A stretch of DNA of 45,964 bases from DASTWM01 sp035765855 (GCA_035765855.1 DASTWM010000254.1:1-45964), one strand, 5' to 3'. Counted from the stretch's first letter, positions 24,501-32,182 are shown. The notes: generated by a model not told the origin, from the sequence alone. Made by a program: numbers and translations.

Positions 24501-26248
24501 CCGAGCGAGATCGTCAGCGACATGACCAACTCCTCGCGCAATGGATCGATTGGCGGGTTGGTCACTTCTGCAAAGCGCTGCTTAAAAAAGTTGTACAGCG
24601 GGCGATTGTGCTCCGAGAACACCGCCGTCGGTGTGTCGTCGCCCATGGAGCCAATCGGCTCCTGGCCGGTGGTCATCATCGGTTTGAGCACCGCCGCCAG
24701 CTCTTCGGCGGTGTAGCCGAAGGCGCGCTGCAATTCGCCGAGCAGCGGCGACTTCGATGCCCGCGAGGACGATGACTCCGGCTCGTAGCTGTCGCTGTAG
24801 TGCAGCGCGCTCGCCGGGGCCAGCACTTCCACCTGGCTGCCGAGCCACTCCGTGTACGGCTGTTGCGCGGCCAGGCGGCTCTTGATTGTGGCGTTATCCT
24901 CGAACTGGCCGGTGCGCAGATCAACGGCAATCATCTGGCCGGGGCCAACTTTGCCCTTGCGCACGATCCGCGCCGGATCGACATGCACCGCGCCGACCTC
25001 AGAGCCGCACACCACCAGGCCGTCATCGGTGATCAGGTAACGCGCCGGGCGCAGGCCGTTACGGTCGAGCGCAAGGCCGACCACATCGCCATCGCAGAAG
25101 GCCAGCGCCGCCGGACCGTCCCACGGTTCCATCAACCCGGCATGGTACTGATAAAACGCCCGCCAGGCCGGATCCATATCTTTGACACGCTCCCACGCTT
25201 CCGGCGCGAGGATGGTCAACGCATGGCGAATGTCGCGCCCGGCCAGCACCAGCAACTCAAGCACGTTATCAAGCATGGCCGAGTCGCTGCCGCTGGCATC
25301 AACGACTTCGCCGCGCTGTACAACCGCCGTCGCCAGAGCCGAGCCGCCTTCAGTCGCCAGTCGCCAGTCGCCAGTCGCCGGTTCCTGAGTATTTTCGGAT
25401 GCCTGGAAACTGCCGACTGCCGACGGCTCCCCACGTCGCCACTCCGCCTCGCGGGCGCGCATCCATGTCACATTGCCCTGCAGCGTGTTGATCTCACCAT
25501 TATGCGACAGCATGTGGAAGGGCTGCGCGCGGTGCCATGTCGGGAATGTATTGGTCGAATAGCGCTGGTGGTATACCGCAAGCGCCGAATCGTACACAGG
25601 ATCGCGAAGATCGGGGAAGAATTGACCAATAGCCGGGGCAACCAGCAGACCTTTATAAATAATGGTGCGGATGGACAGCGACGGCACCGAGAAGCCTTGC
25701 AGGTTCTGCGCCTGCGCCACGGCTTCGATGGCTTTGCGCGCCACATACAGCATCCGCTCGACTACCACGACCGATGCATCGTCCGGCGTGCCGACCAGCA
25801 CCTGCTCGATCGACGGGCATGTCGCCTGGGCATTCGCGCCCAGCGCGTCACGATCAATCGGCACCACGCGCCAGCCGAGCACGATTAATCCATGCTCAAT
25901 CAGCCCTTGCTCGACCACCTGCCGGGCAGCCTCACGCTGCGCGTCATCGCTCGGCAGAAACAGCATGCCGACTGCCAGCCGCTCAATTGGATATTGAATG
26001 CCACGTCGTTCAAGTTCACGGGCAAAAAAGGCGCGAGGGATTTGGGTTAGCACGCCCGCACCATCACCGGTCTTTCCGTCGGCACCCACGCCGCCACGGT
26101 GCGCCATGTTGCCGACGGCGGTCAGCGCCATGGTGACAATGTCGTGACTTGGAGCGCCAGAAAGCTGCGCCACAAAACCAATTCCACAGGCGTCATGTTC
26201 GAAGCGCGGCTCGTACAGCCCACGCTGCTGCGGCAATCCCTCAGGCAT
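21593..26248 (-). CDS. gltB: Glutamate synthase, large subunit
   Basis: This gene encodes 1551 residues from ATG 26248, which has AAAGGG seven bases upstream; an ATG seven codons earlier is possible. Domains in order are the class II glutaminase with nucleophile Cys21 in HDACGIGF, the central domain, and the FMN-binding synthase domain (GSKPGEGGQLPGHK, SGQSGGTGASPL). The [3Fe-4S] cluster motif CHSNTCPVGIATQ and the GXGXG beta-helix domain follow. It makes glutamate from glutamine and 2-oxoglutarate. No small subunit gene gltD is next to it, so the electron donor partner is elsewhere, or ferredoxin is used. A heptad repeat adds about 28 extra residues (roughly 273-301) inside the glutaminase domain. 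The gene is preceded by a 250-base leader containing a promoter and a terminator hairpin. Confidence 0.93.
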   Translation of the reverse strand: MPEGLPQQRGLYEPRFEHDACGIGFVAQLSGAPSHDIVTMALTAVGNMAHRGGVGADGKTGDGAGVLTQIPRAFFARELERRGIQYPIERLAVGMLFLPSDDAQREAARQVVEQGLIEHGLIVLGWRVVPIDRDALGANAQATCPSIEQVLVGTPDDASVVVVERMLYVARKAIEAVAQAQNLQGFSVPSLSIRTIIYKGLLVAPAIGQFFPDLRDPVYDSALAVYHQRYSTNTFPTWHRAQPFHMLSHNGEINTLQGNVTWMRAREAEWRRGEPSAVGSFQASENTQEPATGDWRLATEGGSALATAVVQRGEVVDASGSDSAMLDNVLELLVLAGRDIRHALTILAPEAWERVKDMDPAWRAFYQYHAGLMEPWDGPAALAFCDGDVVGLALDRNGLRPARYLITDDGLVVCGSEVGAVHVDPARIVRKGKVGPGQMIAVDLRTGQFEDNATIKSRLAAQQPYTEWLGSQVEVLAPASALHYSDSYEPESSSSRASKSPLLGELQRAFGYTAEELAAVLKPMMTTGQEPIGSMGDDTPTAVFSEHNRPLYNFFKQRFAEVTNPPIDPLREELVMSLTISLGRRGNLLEESPGHARLLRLASPVLNDEHLACIRAHDDPAFASATLGARFPAVEGPDGLHRALDRLCKEAEDAIAADKTLLIISDRGVNEDMAPVPALLALGTVHQHLTRLGLRTSVSLIVESGEPREVHHLACLIGMGAEAVNPYVALAAVRHLAAERSEVKKGKAVESDSVSPDEAEQNFIHALEKGLLKIISKMGISTVDSYCGAQIFEAVGIADDVIARCFMGVPSRLGGISFGKLAASVLELHDVAFADRTPLAGSRTNLPHPGFYKFKKDGEHHTFSPPVVHALQKAANGGDYATYKTYSKLIHSRPPTELRDLLDFVAAAPISIDEVEPVESIARRFSTAAMSHGSTSLEAHQTLSIAMNRLGGLSNSGEGGEDPARFNDERNSTIKQVASGRFGVTPAYLASAKELQIKMAQGSKPGEGGQLPGHKVTEEIARIRHTTPGVQLISPPPHHDIYSIEDLAQLIFDLKQVNPRAAVSVKLVSEAGVGTIAAGVAKGGADVVMISGQSGGTGASPLSSIKNAGVNWELGLAETQQTLVLNGLRGRVRVRVDGGLKTGRDVVMAAMIGADEFSFGTTALVAEGCIMARACHSNTCPVGIATQKPELRAKFTGTPEHVIHFFLHIAQEVREVLASLGARSIDEVIGRVDMLQQVKRGIPEADTINLSQLVTRVDDADAPLCNREAWNGMIATTELNRALLQAAAPALEHGQSVELHYAIENEDRTVGATLSGVIGGQFGNAGLPEGTITVHFTGSAGQSFGAFLAPGVRLTLQGEANDYVGKGMGGGEIVIRPPDEARYATHENTIVGNTVLYGATGGALFAAGQAGERFAVRNSGAVAVVEGVGDHGCEYMTGGVVVVLGTTGRNFAAGMTGGLAYVFDEDGRFDSYCNTEFVDLRPLDAQDDADIRALLQRHLEVTGSPRAADLLQRWDSVRGQFWQVHPRALETVGRPAALLRLREGMPAAIER
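25351..25428. repeat. Heptad inverted repeat inside gltB
   Basis: The left arm has CAGTCGC in three perfect copies plus CGGTTCC. The right arm has GAAACTG, CCGACTG and CCGACGG after a spacer. On the gene's strand it encodes an in-frame insert containing PSAVGSFQASENTQEPATGD. Confidence 0.75.
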
Positions 26249-26531
26249 CTGCAATCCCTTTCGTTTCATCCAAAAACGTGCGGTTGCACGGCTTTGTTTG
26301 TGTACTCAAGATACGATCTTATAAAGGGACACTGCCCTTTGACATCAATCATTGATGGAACAAGCCAATATGTGAAGGCATCGAAACGTGTTAAGACAGC
26401 ATGGAGGGCCGGAATACACAAAAAGCCCGCAGCACAACCTCAGTTCATTGCGGTTGCTACGGGCGACATTGCACTGTCTTCATGTGTTAATGTTATTAGA
26501 GAACTATACCTGACCGCGGGGAGCTTGTCAA
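26249..26531 (-). promoter_or_regulatory. gltB promoter and structured leader
   Basis: On the minus strand TTGACA (26526-26531) is followed after exactly 17 bases by TATAGT (26503-26508), so RNA starts near 26496. About 30-75 bases further on there is a complete intrinsic terminator (26420-26464). A very short open frame, MKTVQCRP then stop, ends where the hairpin begins and could be a leader peptide. AAGACAG in the early leader can pair with CTGTCTT just beyond the terminator, enclosing it. Nearer the gene are AAAGGG-N6-CCCTTT (26323-26340) and a five-pair hairpin followed by TTTTT (26272-26290). The whole is consistent with transcription attenuation of gltB; no known riboswitch class is recognised. 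The rest of the gap up to mgtE shows nothing else. Confidence 0.6.
26420..26464 (-). terminator. Intrinsic terminator in the gltB leader
   Basis: GCCCGCAGCACAACC (26425-26439) pairs with 26452-26464 across a 12-base loop, with a two-base bulge. On the minus strand the stem is followed by TTTTT. It lies downstream of the strong promoter at 26503-26531 and upstream of gltB. It is therefore either an attenuator or the end of a 75-base RNA, and it may also stop mgtE transcripts. Confidence 0.8.
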
Positions 26532-26676
26532 TGCATGTGTGCGCTTGTTGCATAACTCGTCACAAAGTTTGGATATTCTGTACAGCAACGATACGCGATT
26601 TTATTGTTACGTTTCTTAATCAAGAAATTTAGTTAAAACTTTATTTAAGCAGAATCGGCGTGTACTTGTACAATTG

Positions 26677-28041
26677 CTACAAATGAAGAATCATCTTTGC
26701 GATCATCAAGTAAATTGCCAGCCCGGTTGCGTCTACCAGCGTGGTGATCATGGGCGCTGAAACCAGCGCCGGATCGAGCCTGAACTTGCGGGCCGCGAGC
26801 GGCACCAGCGCGCCCATGACATTCGCCCAGGTGCAAATTGCCACAATTGCGGAGCCGACGACCAGAGCGATCTCCATGGGATGGCCGTTCGCCAGCGCCA
26901 TGCCAAACGCCACAACCCCAAGCAGCAGCCCCAGCAGCAGGCCGCCAGTTAATTCACGCAGCAGCACCTTCCATATGTCATGCAGCCGCACTTCGCCCAG
27001 CGCCAGCCCGCGAATAAGCGTCGAAACTGTCTGCGCGCCGGTGTTGCCGCCAGTGCCGATCAATAGTGGAATAAAGAACGAAAGCGCCACCACTTCTTGC
27101 AACTCGTCCTCGAAAAAGCCCAGCACATTCACCGTTATTGTGCCAGTGAAAAACAGGAGCAGCAACCATACCACTCGCCGCCGCACCGCCCGTAATATCG
27201 GCGTGGAGAAATACGACTCATCGGTCGCGCCGATCTCCACGCCGCCGAAGCGCAGCACATCCTCGGTGCTTTCCTCGACCAGCACATCGATCACGTCGTC
27301 AACCGTGACGATGCCGAGCATGCGCCGATTCGCTGCCAGGACCGGCAGCGCCGACAAATTATATTGCGATACCAGCCGCGCCACTTCTTCCTGATCGGTG
27401 CCTGGACCAGTGGTAATCAACTGCGTCGCCATGAATTCCGAAATACATTGTCCCGGCGGCGCGGTAATAATTTCGCGCAGCCCGGCCACGCCGCACAAAC
27501 AGCCTTCGCGGTCGAGCACGTACAGATCGTTGATCGTCTCGACTTCTGCATCGACCTTGCGCAGATACTGAATGGCCGCCGCTGCGGTCATGTCGCCCCT
27601 GACGCGCACGAAGCGGTCGGTCATCAGGCGGCCTGCGCTTTTCGGCGGGTACTGGAGCAGCGCCCGCACCTCGTCCGCGTCGGCAGGCTCCATGGCCGCG
27701 AGCAAATCCTGCTGCCGATCCGGCACGTCCTCGCCGAGAATCTCGGCCACGTCGTCCATGGGCAGCATGTCGAGCAAATCACCGGCTTCGTCGGGCGGCA
27801 GTTGCTCGATGAGCTCGCGCGTGGTGTCGAAGGCGGTTTCGCCCAGCACCTCGGCAGCCTGCCCGCGGTCGAGCAGCCGAAACACGCGCAGCTTCTCAGC
27901 ATCGCCCAGCCGGTCGAGCACGTCGGCAATATCGGCGGGATGCATGCCGGACAGAAACGCTTGCAGGTCGTCGTACTGCTCGTTCTCCAGCGCATCAGAG
28001 ACCTGCTGCTCGAGTTTCTCCAGATTAACGGGGCTCAGCAT
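26677..28041 (-). CDS. mgtE: Magnesium transporter MgtE
   Basis: This gene encodes 454 residues, the normal MgtE length. The order is the superhelical MgtE N domain (about 20-130, DDLQAFLSGMHPADIADVLDRL and repeats), two CBS domains (about 135-260, with GIVTVDDVIDVL), and five membrane helices (about 285-450). In the membrane region PLLIGTGGNTGAQTVSTLIRGLALGEV is the conserved pore/gating segment. It takes up Mg2+ across the cytoplasmic membrane, with Mg2+ binding to the cytosolic domains closing the pore. The start codon overlaps the stop of the alpha/beta hydrolase-like gene by 7 bases, and AGGAGG lies within that gene's end. The two are translationally coupled and transcribed from the leader at 28797-29266. 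Confidence 0.93.
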   Translation of the reverse strand: MLSPVNLEKLEQQVSDALENEQYDDLQAFLSGMHPADIADVLDRLGDAEKLRVFRLLDRGQAAEVLGETAFDTTRELIEQLPPDEAGDLLDMLPMDDVAEILGEDVPDRQQDLLAAMEPADADEVRALLQYPPKSAGRLMTDRFVRVRGDMTAAAAIQYLRKVDAEVETINDLYVLDREGCLCGVAGLREIITAPPGQCISEFMATQLITTGPGTDQEEVARLVSQYNLSALPVLAANRRMLGIVTVDDVIDVLVEESTEDVLRFGGVEIGATDESYFSTPILRAVRRRVVWLLLLFFTGTITVNVLGFFEDELQEVVALSFFIPLLIGTGGNTGAQTVSTLIRGLALGEVRLHDIWKVLLRELTGGLLLGLLLGVVAFGMALANGHPMEIALVVGSAIVAICTWANVMGALVPLAARKFRLDPALVSAPMITTLVDATGLAIYLMIAKMILHL

Positions 28042-28796
28042 GCGGCCTCCTGCCGCGCCCGGAGCCAGGCAAGCACAAGATCTCGCACGGCATCCGCATG
28101 GGTTTGGAGCAAACTATGCCCGGCTTTTGGCACAACCGCGAGCTGCGCATCGGCCAGACCATGCGCCAGTTCGCGGGCCGACTGAAGCGGCGCTGCCAGG
28201 TCGTATTCGCCAGCAATGACCAGCGCCGGGCAGTGCAGGCTGCGGAGCCACGCGCGGCTATCAAAATGCTCCAGCGCATGCTCCACTTCGGCAACACGCT
28301 GCACATCGCATGGGCTGTTCTGGCTATCCCGCGCTATCGCTTCCCGCGTGCCAACCCGCGCCAGGCCGCGCCGCAGCCGTCCTTCCAGGCGGCCAAACAG
28401 CGCCGGAGACCTGCGGGCGTAGGAGCACACCAGCATGAGGCCGCGCACGCGATTCGGCTCTTCGCGGGCGAGTTGCTGCGCCACTGCGCCACCGGCACCG
28501 TAGCCGAGCACATAGCACGCGGGAATAAGCAGCAGGTCGAGCAGATTGCGCACATCCGCTGCCATGTCGGCCACACTGTTGGGGCCGTGCAAGCGGCTGC
28601 TGTGGCCATGGCCGCGCAGGTCTGGCACGATGACAAGATACTGTTCCGCCAGCGCATCGACAAGTGGGCGAAAAACAGAACCGTTGGTTCCGAGGTCGTG
28701 CAGAAGCAGCACGGGCGTGCCGCGACCGTACACATCGCAGTAGAGTGCGGTGGCGCGCCGGGCGAGCGGCAGGGCGCGCAGAGTTGATACCGTCAT
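28035..28796 (-). CDS. Alpha/beta hydrolase-fold protein lacking the nucleophile serine
   Basis: This gene gives 253 residues from ATG 28796, with GGAGG six bases upstream; the frame continues to 28916 but without a start signal. The fold is a normal alpha/beta hydrolase: LLLHDLGTNGSVF (30-42), VPDLRGHGHS (57-66), and the acid and base positions Asp199 in GEYDLAAP and His227 in AGHSLLQ. The nucleophile elbow reads GYGAGG (98-103) where GxSxG is expected, so position 100 is Gly (codon GGT) in place of Ser. Either the protein is non-enzymatic, another residue acts, or the base is a sequencing error (AGT would be Ser). It is coupled to mgtE, which is an unusual partner for this fold. Confidence 0.8.
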   Translation of the reverse strand: MTVSTLRALPLARRATALYCDVYGRGTPVLLLHDLGTNGSVFRPLVDALAEQYLVIVPDLRGHGHSSRLHGPNSVADMAADVRNLLDLLLIPACYVLGYGAGGAVAQQLAREEPNRVRGLMLVCSYARRSPALFGRLEGRLRRGLARVGTREAIARDSQNSPCDVQRVAEVEHALEHFDSRAWLRSLHCPALVIAGEYDLAAPLQSARELAHGLADAQLAVVPKAGHSLLQTHADAVRDLVLAWLRARQEAAC

Positions 28797-29266
28797 GGCA
28801 ATCCTCCAGTATGCAAAAGATGTGATTGGCTCAAACGCGGCAACCCTGTGCGTTATGCCGTTGCATACCGAAGGACATAAAAAAGCCCCGCAGCCTCGCG
28901 CTGTGGGGGTATACACAACCAGAACGCCGTCAGATCATGACGACGCCAAGCCCTGGAGTGTGAGACCACAACGCAAGTTTATCAGCACAAAACGACAACC
29001 AGAGCGCCGCAAGCGTGAATGACTAGCGTCCATACGTTCCTTATTGAAAGCTCTCATAGACTAAACACCACGGGAAAGCGCCTCATCGCTTCGGATTCCC
29101 GCATGTTTTGGCACTGCACTGCGCCCCGCTGGCGCACCTTCGCCCTGCTTGCCCACCGTGTGAGCGCGAAGGAATGTGCGGCATGCCGCATCTACAAGCG
29201 CACAAACAAACCACCGATACAGGTACCGGTGCTGGGAGTATACCACTGCCCGGCGGCCCGCGTCAA
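28797..29266 (-). promoter_or_regulatory. Promoter and 430-base structured leader (or ncRNA) upstream of hydrolase-mgtE
   Basis: On the minus strand TTGACG (29261-29266) and TATACT (29237-29242) are 18 bases apart, placing the RNA start near 29230. The leader holds a perfect palindrome TGCGGCATGCCGCA and a long stem CCTTCGC...GCGAAGG with an inner stem. It also has GCGCC-AGCGG-GGCGC, a ten-pair bulged hairpin CGGGA...AAGCG/CGCTTTCCCG, and then an intrinsic terminator ending at 28879. The hydrolase start is a further 80 bases away. I tested by eye for M-box, cobalamin, TPP, RNase P RNA, tmRNA, 6S and SRP RNA signatures and found none. It may be a Mg2+-linked attenuator or a separate RNA of about 350 bases. 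I see no protein gene in 28797-29413. Confidence 0.55.
28879..28909 (-). terminator. Intrinsic terminator in the hydrolase-mgtE leader
   Basis: On the minus strand CCCCACAGC and GCTGCGGGG form a stem with one A-C mismatch around GCGAG, followed by CTTTTTT. It lies about 350 bases after the predicted RNA start and 83 bases before the hydrolase start codon. Confidence 0.8.
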
Positions 29267-29413
29267 GAATCACAGAATGACAATGTCGTAATAAACAGAA
29301 GGTTTGAACAGGTCAACATCACAACAGGCGAAATTGCCATGGCAATATTTTTGCTGATTGAAGAACAGTCTCGATTAGCGCATGTAAATCTCGGTGTACT
29401 AGCGGAGTTGATA

Positions 29414-29863
29414 ATGAAAACACAGCATTTGTTGATCAGTGGAGCCGTTGGCGCAGCATGCCTGAATATCATTCATGAAAGCGCGCGGCATGTCATTCCC
29501 CATGCGCCACGCGTTGACGTTTTAGGCATGCGCGGGTTAGCCGCGTCGATGCGCGCGGTCGGACAAACGCCGCCGCCCCGCGATCAACTCTACTGGTTGA
29601 CCCTGCTCAGCGATCTTATCTCAAACGCTTTGTATTACAGTCTGGTTGGCGTCGGCAAGCCCGCGCATATCTGGCGGCGGGGCGTGCTGCTGGGCGCGGC
29701 GGGCGGGCTTGGCGCGGTCTTTCTGCCACGGCCCATGGGCCTCGGACGCCAGCCAAATCAATCGACGCCTGCAACGCAGATCATGACCTTCCTGTGGTAT
29801 TTTATCGGAGCGCTGGTCGCTTCAGCCGTGGCGCAGGCGTTTGCATCATCCTCGTCCGAATAA
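29414..29863 (+). CDS. Small membrane protein of unknown function
   Basis: This gene gives 149 residues from ATG 29414, with GGAG at 29404-29407; the frame extends upstream to 29108 but without start signals. Three hydrophobic segments are visible: residues 4-20 (HLLISGAVGAACLNII), about 88-105 (VLLGAAGGLGAVFL), and 128-145 (MTFLWYFIGALVASAVAQAF). A soluble loop contains ESARHVIPHAPRVDVLGMRGLA, which has the look of a conserved family block, but I cannot name the family. It stands alone, convergent with the short-chain dehydrogenase, whose stop is 9 bases away. Confidence 0.65.
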   Translation: MKTQHLLISGAVGAACLNIIHESARHVIPHAPRVDVLGMRGLAASMRAVGQTPPPRDQLYWLTLLSDLISNALYYSLVGVGKPAHIWRRGVLLGAAGGLGAVFLPRPMGLGRQPNQSTPATQIMTFLWYFIGALVASAVAQAFASSSSE

Positions 29864-29872
29864 GCGTTTGCG

Positions 29873-30694
29873 TTAGCTCAATGCCCGCCCCAGCGCTGGC
29901 AACGCCCATGGCGCGTAGCGGCGCAACATGTCGAACGCCCTGGGGATTGCGCCGGGATAGACATGCAGCCGCCGTTCGCGCACGCCCTTGATCGCTTCCG
30001 CAACGACAAAGGCTGGATCGTACAAAATCCAGTCGGGCAGGCGGGCGGGCGCGGTTCCGAATTGAGGCGATTCGAGGATCGGCGTGCGCGCGTAAAACGG
30101 ATACACTGCGGTCACGTCAATGCCGTAGCGCGCCACGTCCGCCGCCAGCGCTTCGCTGAAGCCGCGCAGGCCGAACTTGGCCGCGCTGTAGACCGCTAAT
30201 TGCGGCCCGCCGATCAGTCCCGCCACCGACGCCATGTTCACAATGTGGCCGCTTTGCCGCGCGATCATGTCGGGGAGAAACAAGGCCGTGAGCCGCATAG
30301 GCGCGAGGAGATTGACCTGCATCAGCCGCTCCCATGCCGCTTGCGGCACATCGCTGATTACGCCTGTCAGGGCCAGTCCGGCATTATTCACCAGAATGTC
30401 GAGGTGCGGCGTGATGCGCAGGCAGTGTTGGTGCAGCGCTGCCGCGCCCTTTGCATCAGAAAGATCGGCTTCGATAAAGCCGATAATTTTGCCCGATAAT
30501 GAACCATGCTGCGCGTCGTCGGCCAGCGCCGCCACCGCTTGCCGCAGCATGCCCGCCCGCACATCCGACAGGATGACATGGCTGCCCGCCGCCACGAATT
30601 GGCGCGTGAGTTCCTGCCCGAATCCGCCGCCCGCGCCAGTGATCAGCACAATGGTATTATTCAGAGATTTCACAATGCGCTTTCTGCTACTCAT
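29873..30694 (-). CDS. Short-chain dehydrogenase/reductase
   Basis: This gene encodes 273 residues from ATG 30694, two bases after the stop of the DedA-PAP2 gene; an upstream in-frame GTG at 30721 lacks a ribosome site. It is a classical SDR: cofactor loop TGAGGGFG (19-26), acidic LSDVRAG after the second strand (favouring NAD(H)), NNAG (103-106), and the catalytic Ser156, Tyr169 and Lys173 (YSAAK). The C-terminal part, with RLHVYPGAIPRAFDMLRRYAP, resembles SDRs that act on lipids or hydrophobic ketones, but the substrate is unknown. Tight coupling to the preceding membrane phosphatase fusion suggests a lipid-related role (inference). Confidence 0.87.
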   Translation of the reverse strand: MSSRKRIVKSLNNTIVLITGAGGGFGQELTRQFVAAGSHVILSDVRAGMLRQAVAALADDAQHGSLSGKIIGFIEADLSDAKGAAALHQHCLRITPHLDILVNNAGLALTGVISDVPQAAWERLMQVNLLAPMRLTALFLPDMIARQSGHIVNMASVAGLIGGPQLAVYSAAKFGLRGFSEALAADVARYGIDVTAVYPFYARTPILESPQFGTAPARLPDWILYDPAFVVAEAIKGVRERRLHVYPGAIPRAFDMLRRYAPWALPALGRALS

Positions 30695-30696
30695 GC

Positions 30697-32088
30697 TCAC
30701 GCAACAAATTGACGACTCCACTCTTGCAAGCGCCGTGTCCAGCTACTATTGATTTCGCCACGGCGCACCAACTCCATGCCTGTGATGCATGTGCTAAGCC
30801 ACACACCACCCGCCGCAACGCCGCCAACCACATCGCTAAAATAATGCACGCCCAAATACAGGCGACAGAAACCGATGAGCACCACGAGCGCTGCCGCCGC
30901 GCAAATGACCGCCGTACGCAGTTTCCAGGTGCGCAGGATCAGCACGGCGAAATATGCCAGCAGACCATACGCAACGACCGAAAAAAGCACATGACCGCTC
31001 GGAAAACTATAGCCGGTTTCAGGAATGAGTGGATGAAAAAAAATTGGGCGCGGTCGCGCTACAATATATTTGATGGTTTGATTGATCACTTCGGCACCGG
31101 CAAGCGCGATGAGCCATGTGCCGACATGCAGCCATTGTCGCCGCAAAATATACAGCACTGCTACAACAACAGCCAGCACAACTACTACAGGCTCACCGAA
31201 AGCAGAGATAATAACCGCAACGGTAGTTGCCGTTGGCGTCGCCCAACCATGCAGCATGGCCGCAAGGTGCTGGTCGAAGCGCGTCAGTGGATCATGCGCA
31301 ACCACATCCTGAGTTACACCGCCCAACAACCATAGAAATAGCACGGCCGCCAGCAAGCCCAGCGTCAAATGCAGGCCAAGATATTGGCCGGGCGTCAGCC
31401 GGTGCCTAAGCCAGCGCAACTGCGGCGCGTAGCGGGCGCGGCCACGCGCCACTGCCGGGTATGACTCGACGCGCTGCCAGGCTGCAATAATGCGATCTTG
31501 ATGCCGCGCCACCCATCGCCACACCAGCCCGGCCACCACAACAATCGCAACGAGGCCCACAATGATCCAGCCAGCGTCGCGCACCACCTGTTCGACAACG
31601 CCGAGATACTGCCCGAAAAGGTAGCCCAGCATGCCGAACAGCACCGCCCAGAGCATGCCACCTGCCGCATTGTAGCGCAGAAACGTGCCGTAGGGCATGT
31701 GGCTGATACCGGCGAAGAGCGCCGAATACGTCCGCAGCACGCCGACGAAGCGCCCAAAAAAGACGGTCTTCGGGCCATGTTTGGCGAAGAATCCCTCGAT
31801 CCATTGGAGCTTCGATTCATCCATGCGGAACCAGTGCCCGTAGCGTTCGACAAGCGGGCGACCGCCGCGCCGCCCAAACCAGTAGCCGATCGTGTCGCCG
31901 AGCACCGCCGCAACTGCCGCCGCCGCAATCACCCCGACGATCGACAGATGCCCTGCGCCCGCATATGCAGCAGCGAGCAAAAGCGCGCTTTCGCCCGGCA
32001 GCGGCAGCCCCGCGCTTTCCACCAGAATCAGCAGTGCAACCATGATATAGCCGTAGGTAATGACCAGTTGATTCAGGTTTTGCAGCAT
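30697..32088 (-). CDS. DedA-PAP2 fusion membrane protein (lipid transport/phosphatase)
   Basis: This gene encodes 463 residues from ATG 32088; 39 further codons upstream run into low-quality sequence without a start signal. Residues 1-190 are a DedA/SNARE-associated domain (ESAGLPLPGES at 24-34, GRFVGVLRTYSALFAG at 112-127, RYNAAGGMLW). Residues 235-440 are a PAP2 phosphatase, with KYIVARPRP (Lys340, Arg347), PSGH (363-366) and R409-x5-H415-x3-D419; the usual Ser before Arg409 is Cys. DedA proteins include undecaprenyl-phosphate and phospholipid translocases, and PAP2 enzymes dephosphorylate undecaprenyl pyrophosphate or phosphatidate. The fusion therefore suggests dephosphorylation coupled to flipping of a lipid carrier at the membrane. 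Confidence 0.88.
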   Translation of the reverse strand: MLQNLNQLVITYGYIMVALLILVESAGLPLPGESALLLAAAYAGAGHLSIVGVIAAAAVAAVLGDTIGYWFGRRGGRPLVERYGHWFRMDESKLQWIEGFFAKHGPKTVFFGRFVGVLRTYSALFAGISHMPYGTFLRYNAAGGMLWAVLFGMLGYLFGQYLGVVEQVVRDAGWIIVGLVAIVVVAGLVWRWVARHQDRIIAAWQRVESYPAVARGRARYAPQLRWLRHRLTPGQYLGLHLTLGLLAAVLFLWLLGGVTQDVVAHDPLTRFDQHLAAMLHGWATPTATTVAVIISAFGEPVVVVLAVVVAVLYILRRQWLHVGTWLIALAGAEVINQTIKYIVARPRPIFFHPLIPETGYSFPSGHVLFSVVAYGLLAYFAVLILRTWKLRTAVICAAAALVVLIGFCRLYLGVHYFSDVVGGVAAGGVWLSTCITGMELVRRGEINSSWTRRLQEWSRQFVA

Positions 32089-32182
32089 AGCGTTCTCTAT
32101 GTACGAATGATTATGTGAGTTGCAGGCAACCACATTGCCGCGCTCCACAGCGCTATTCATTCGCTTAACTCGTGCCAGCACA

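Noticed and set aside
28797..28916. N-terminal extension of the hydrolase-like protein to 28916
   Set aside because: The extension runs through an intrinsic terminator and lacks a ribosome site, while ATG 28796 has GGAGG at the right distance.
28797..29266. M-box (Mg2+) riboswitch upstream of mgtE
   Set aside because: I looked for the conserved GGTGAGGCTCC and GCTGCCC blocks and did not find them, so only an unclassified leader is reported.
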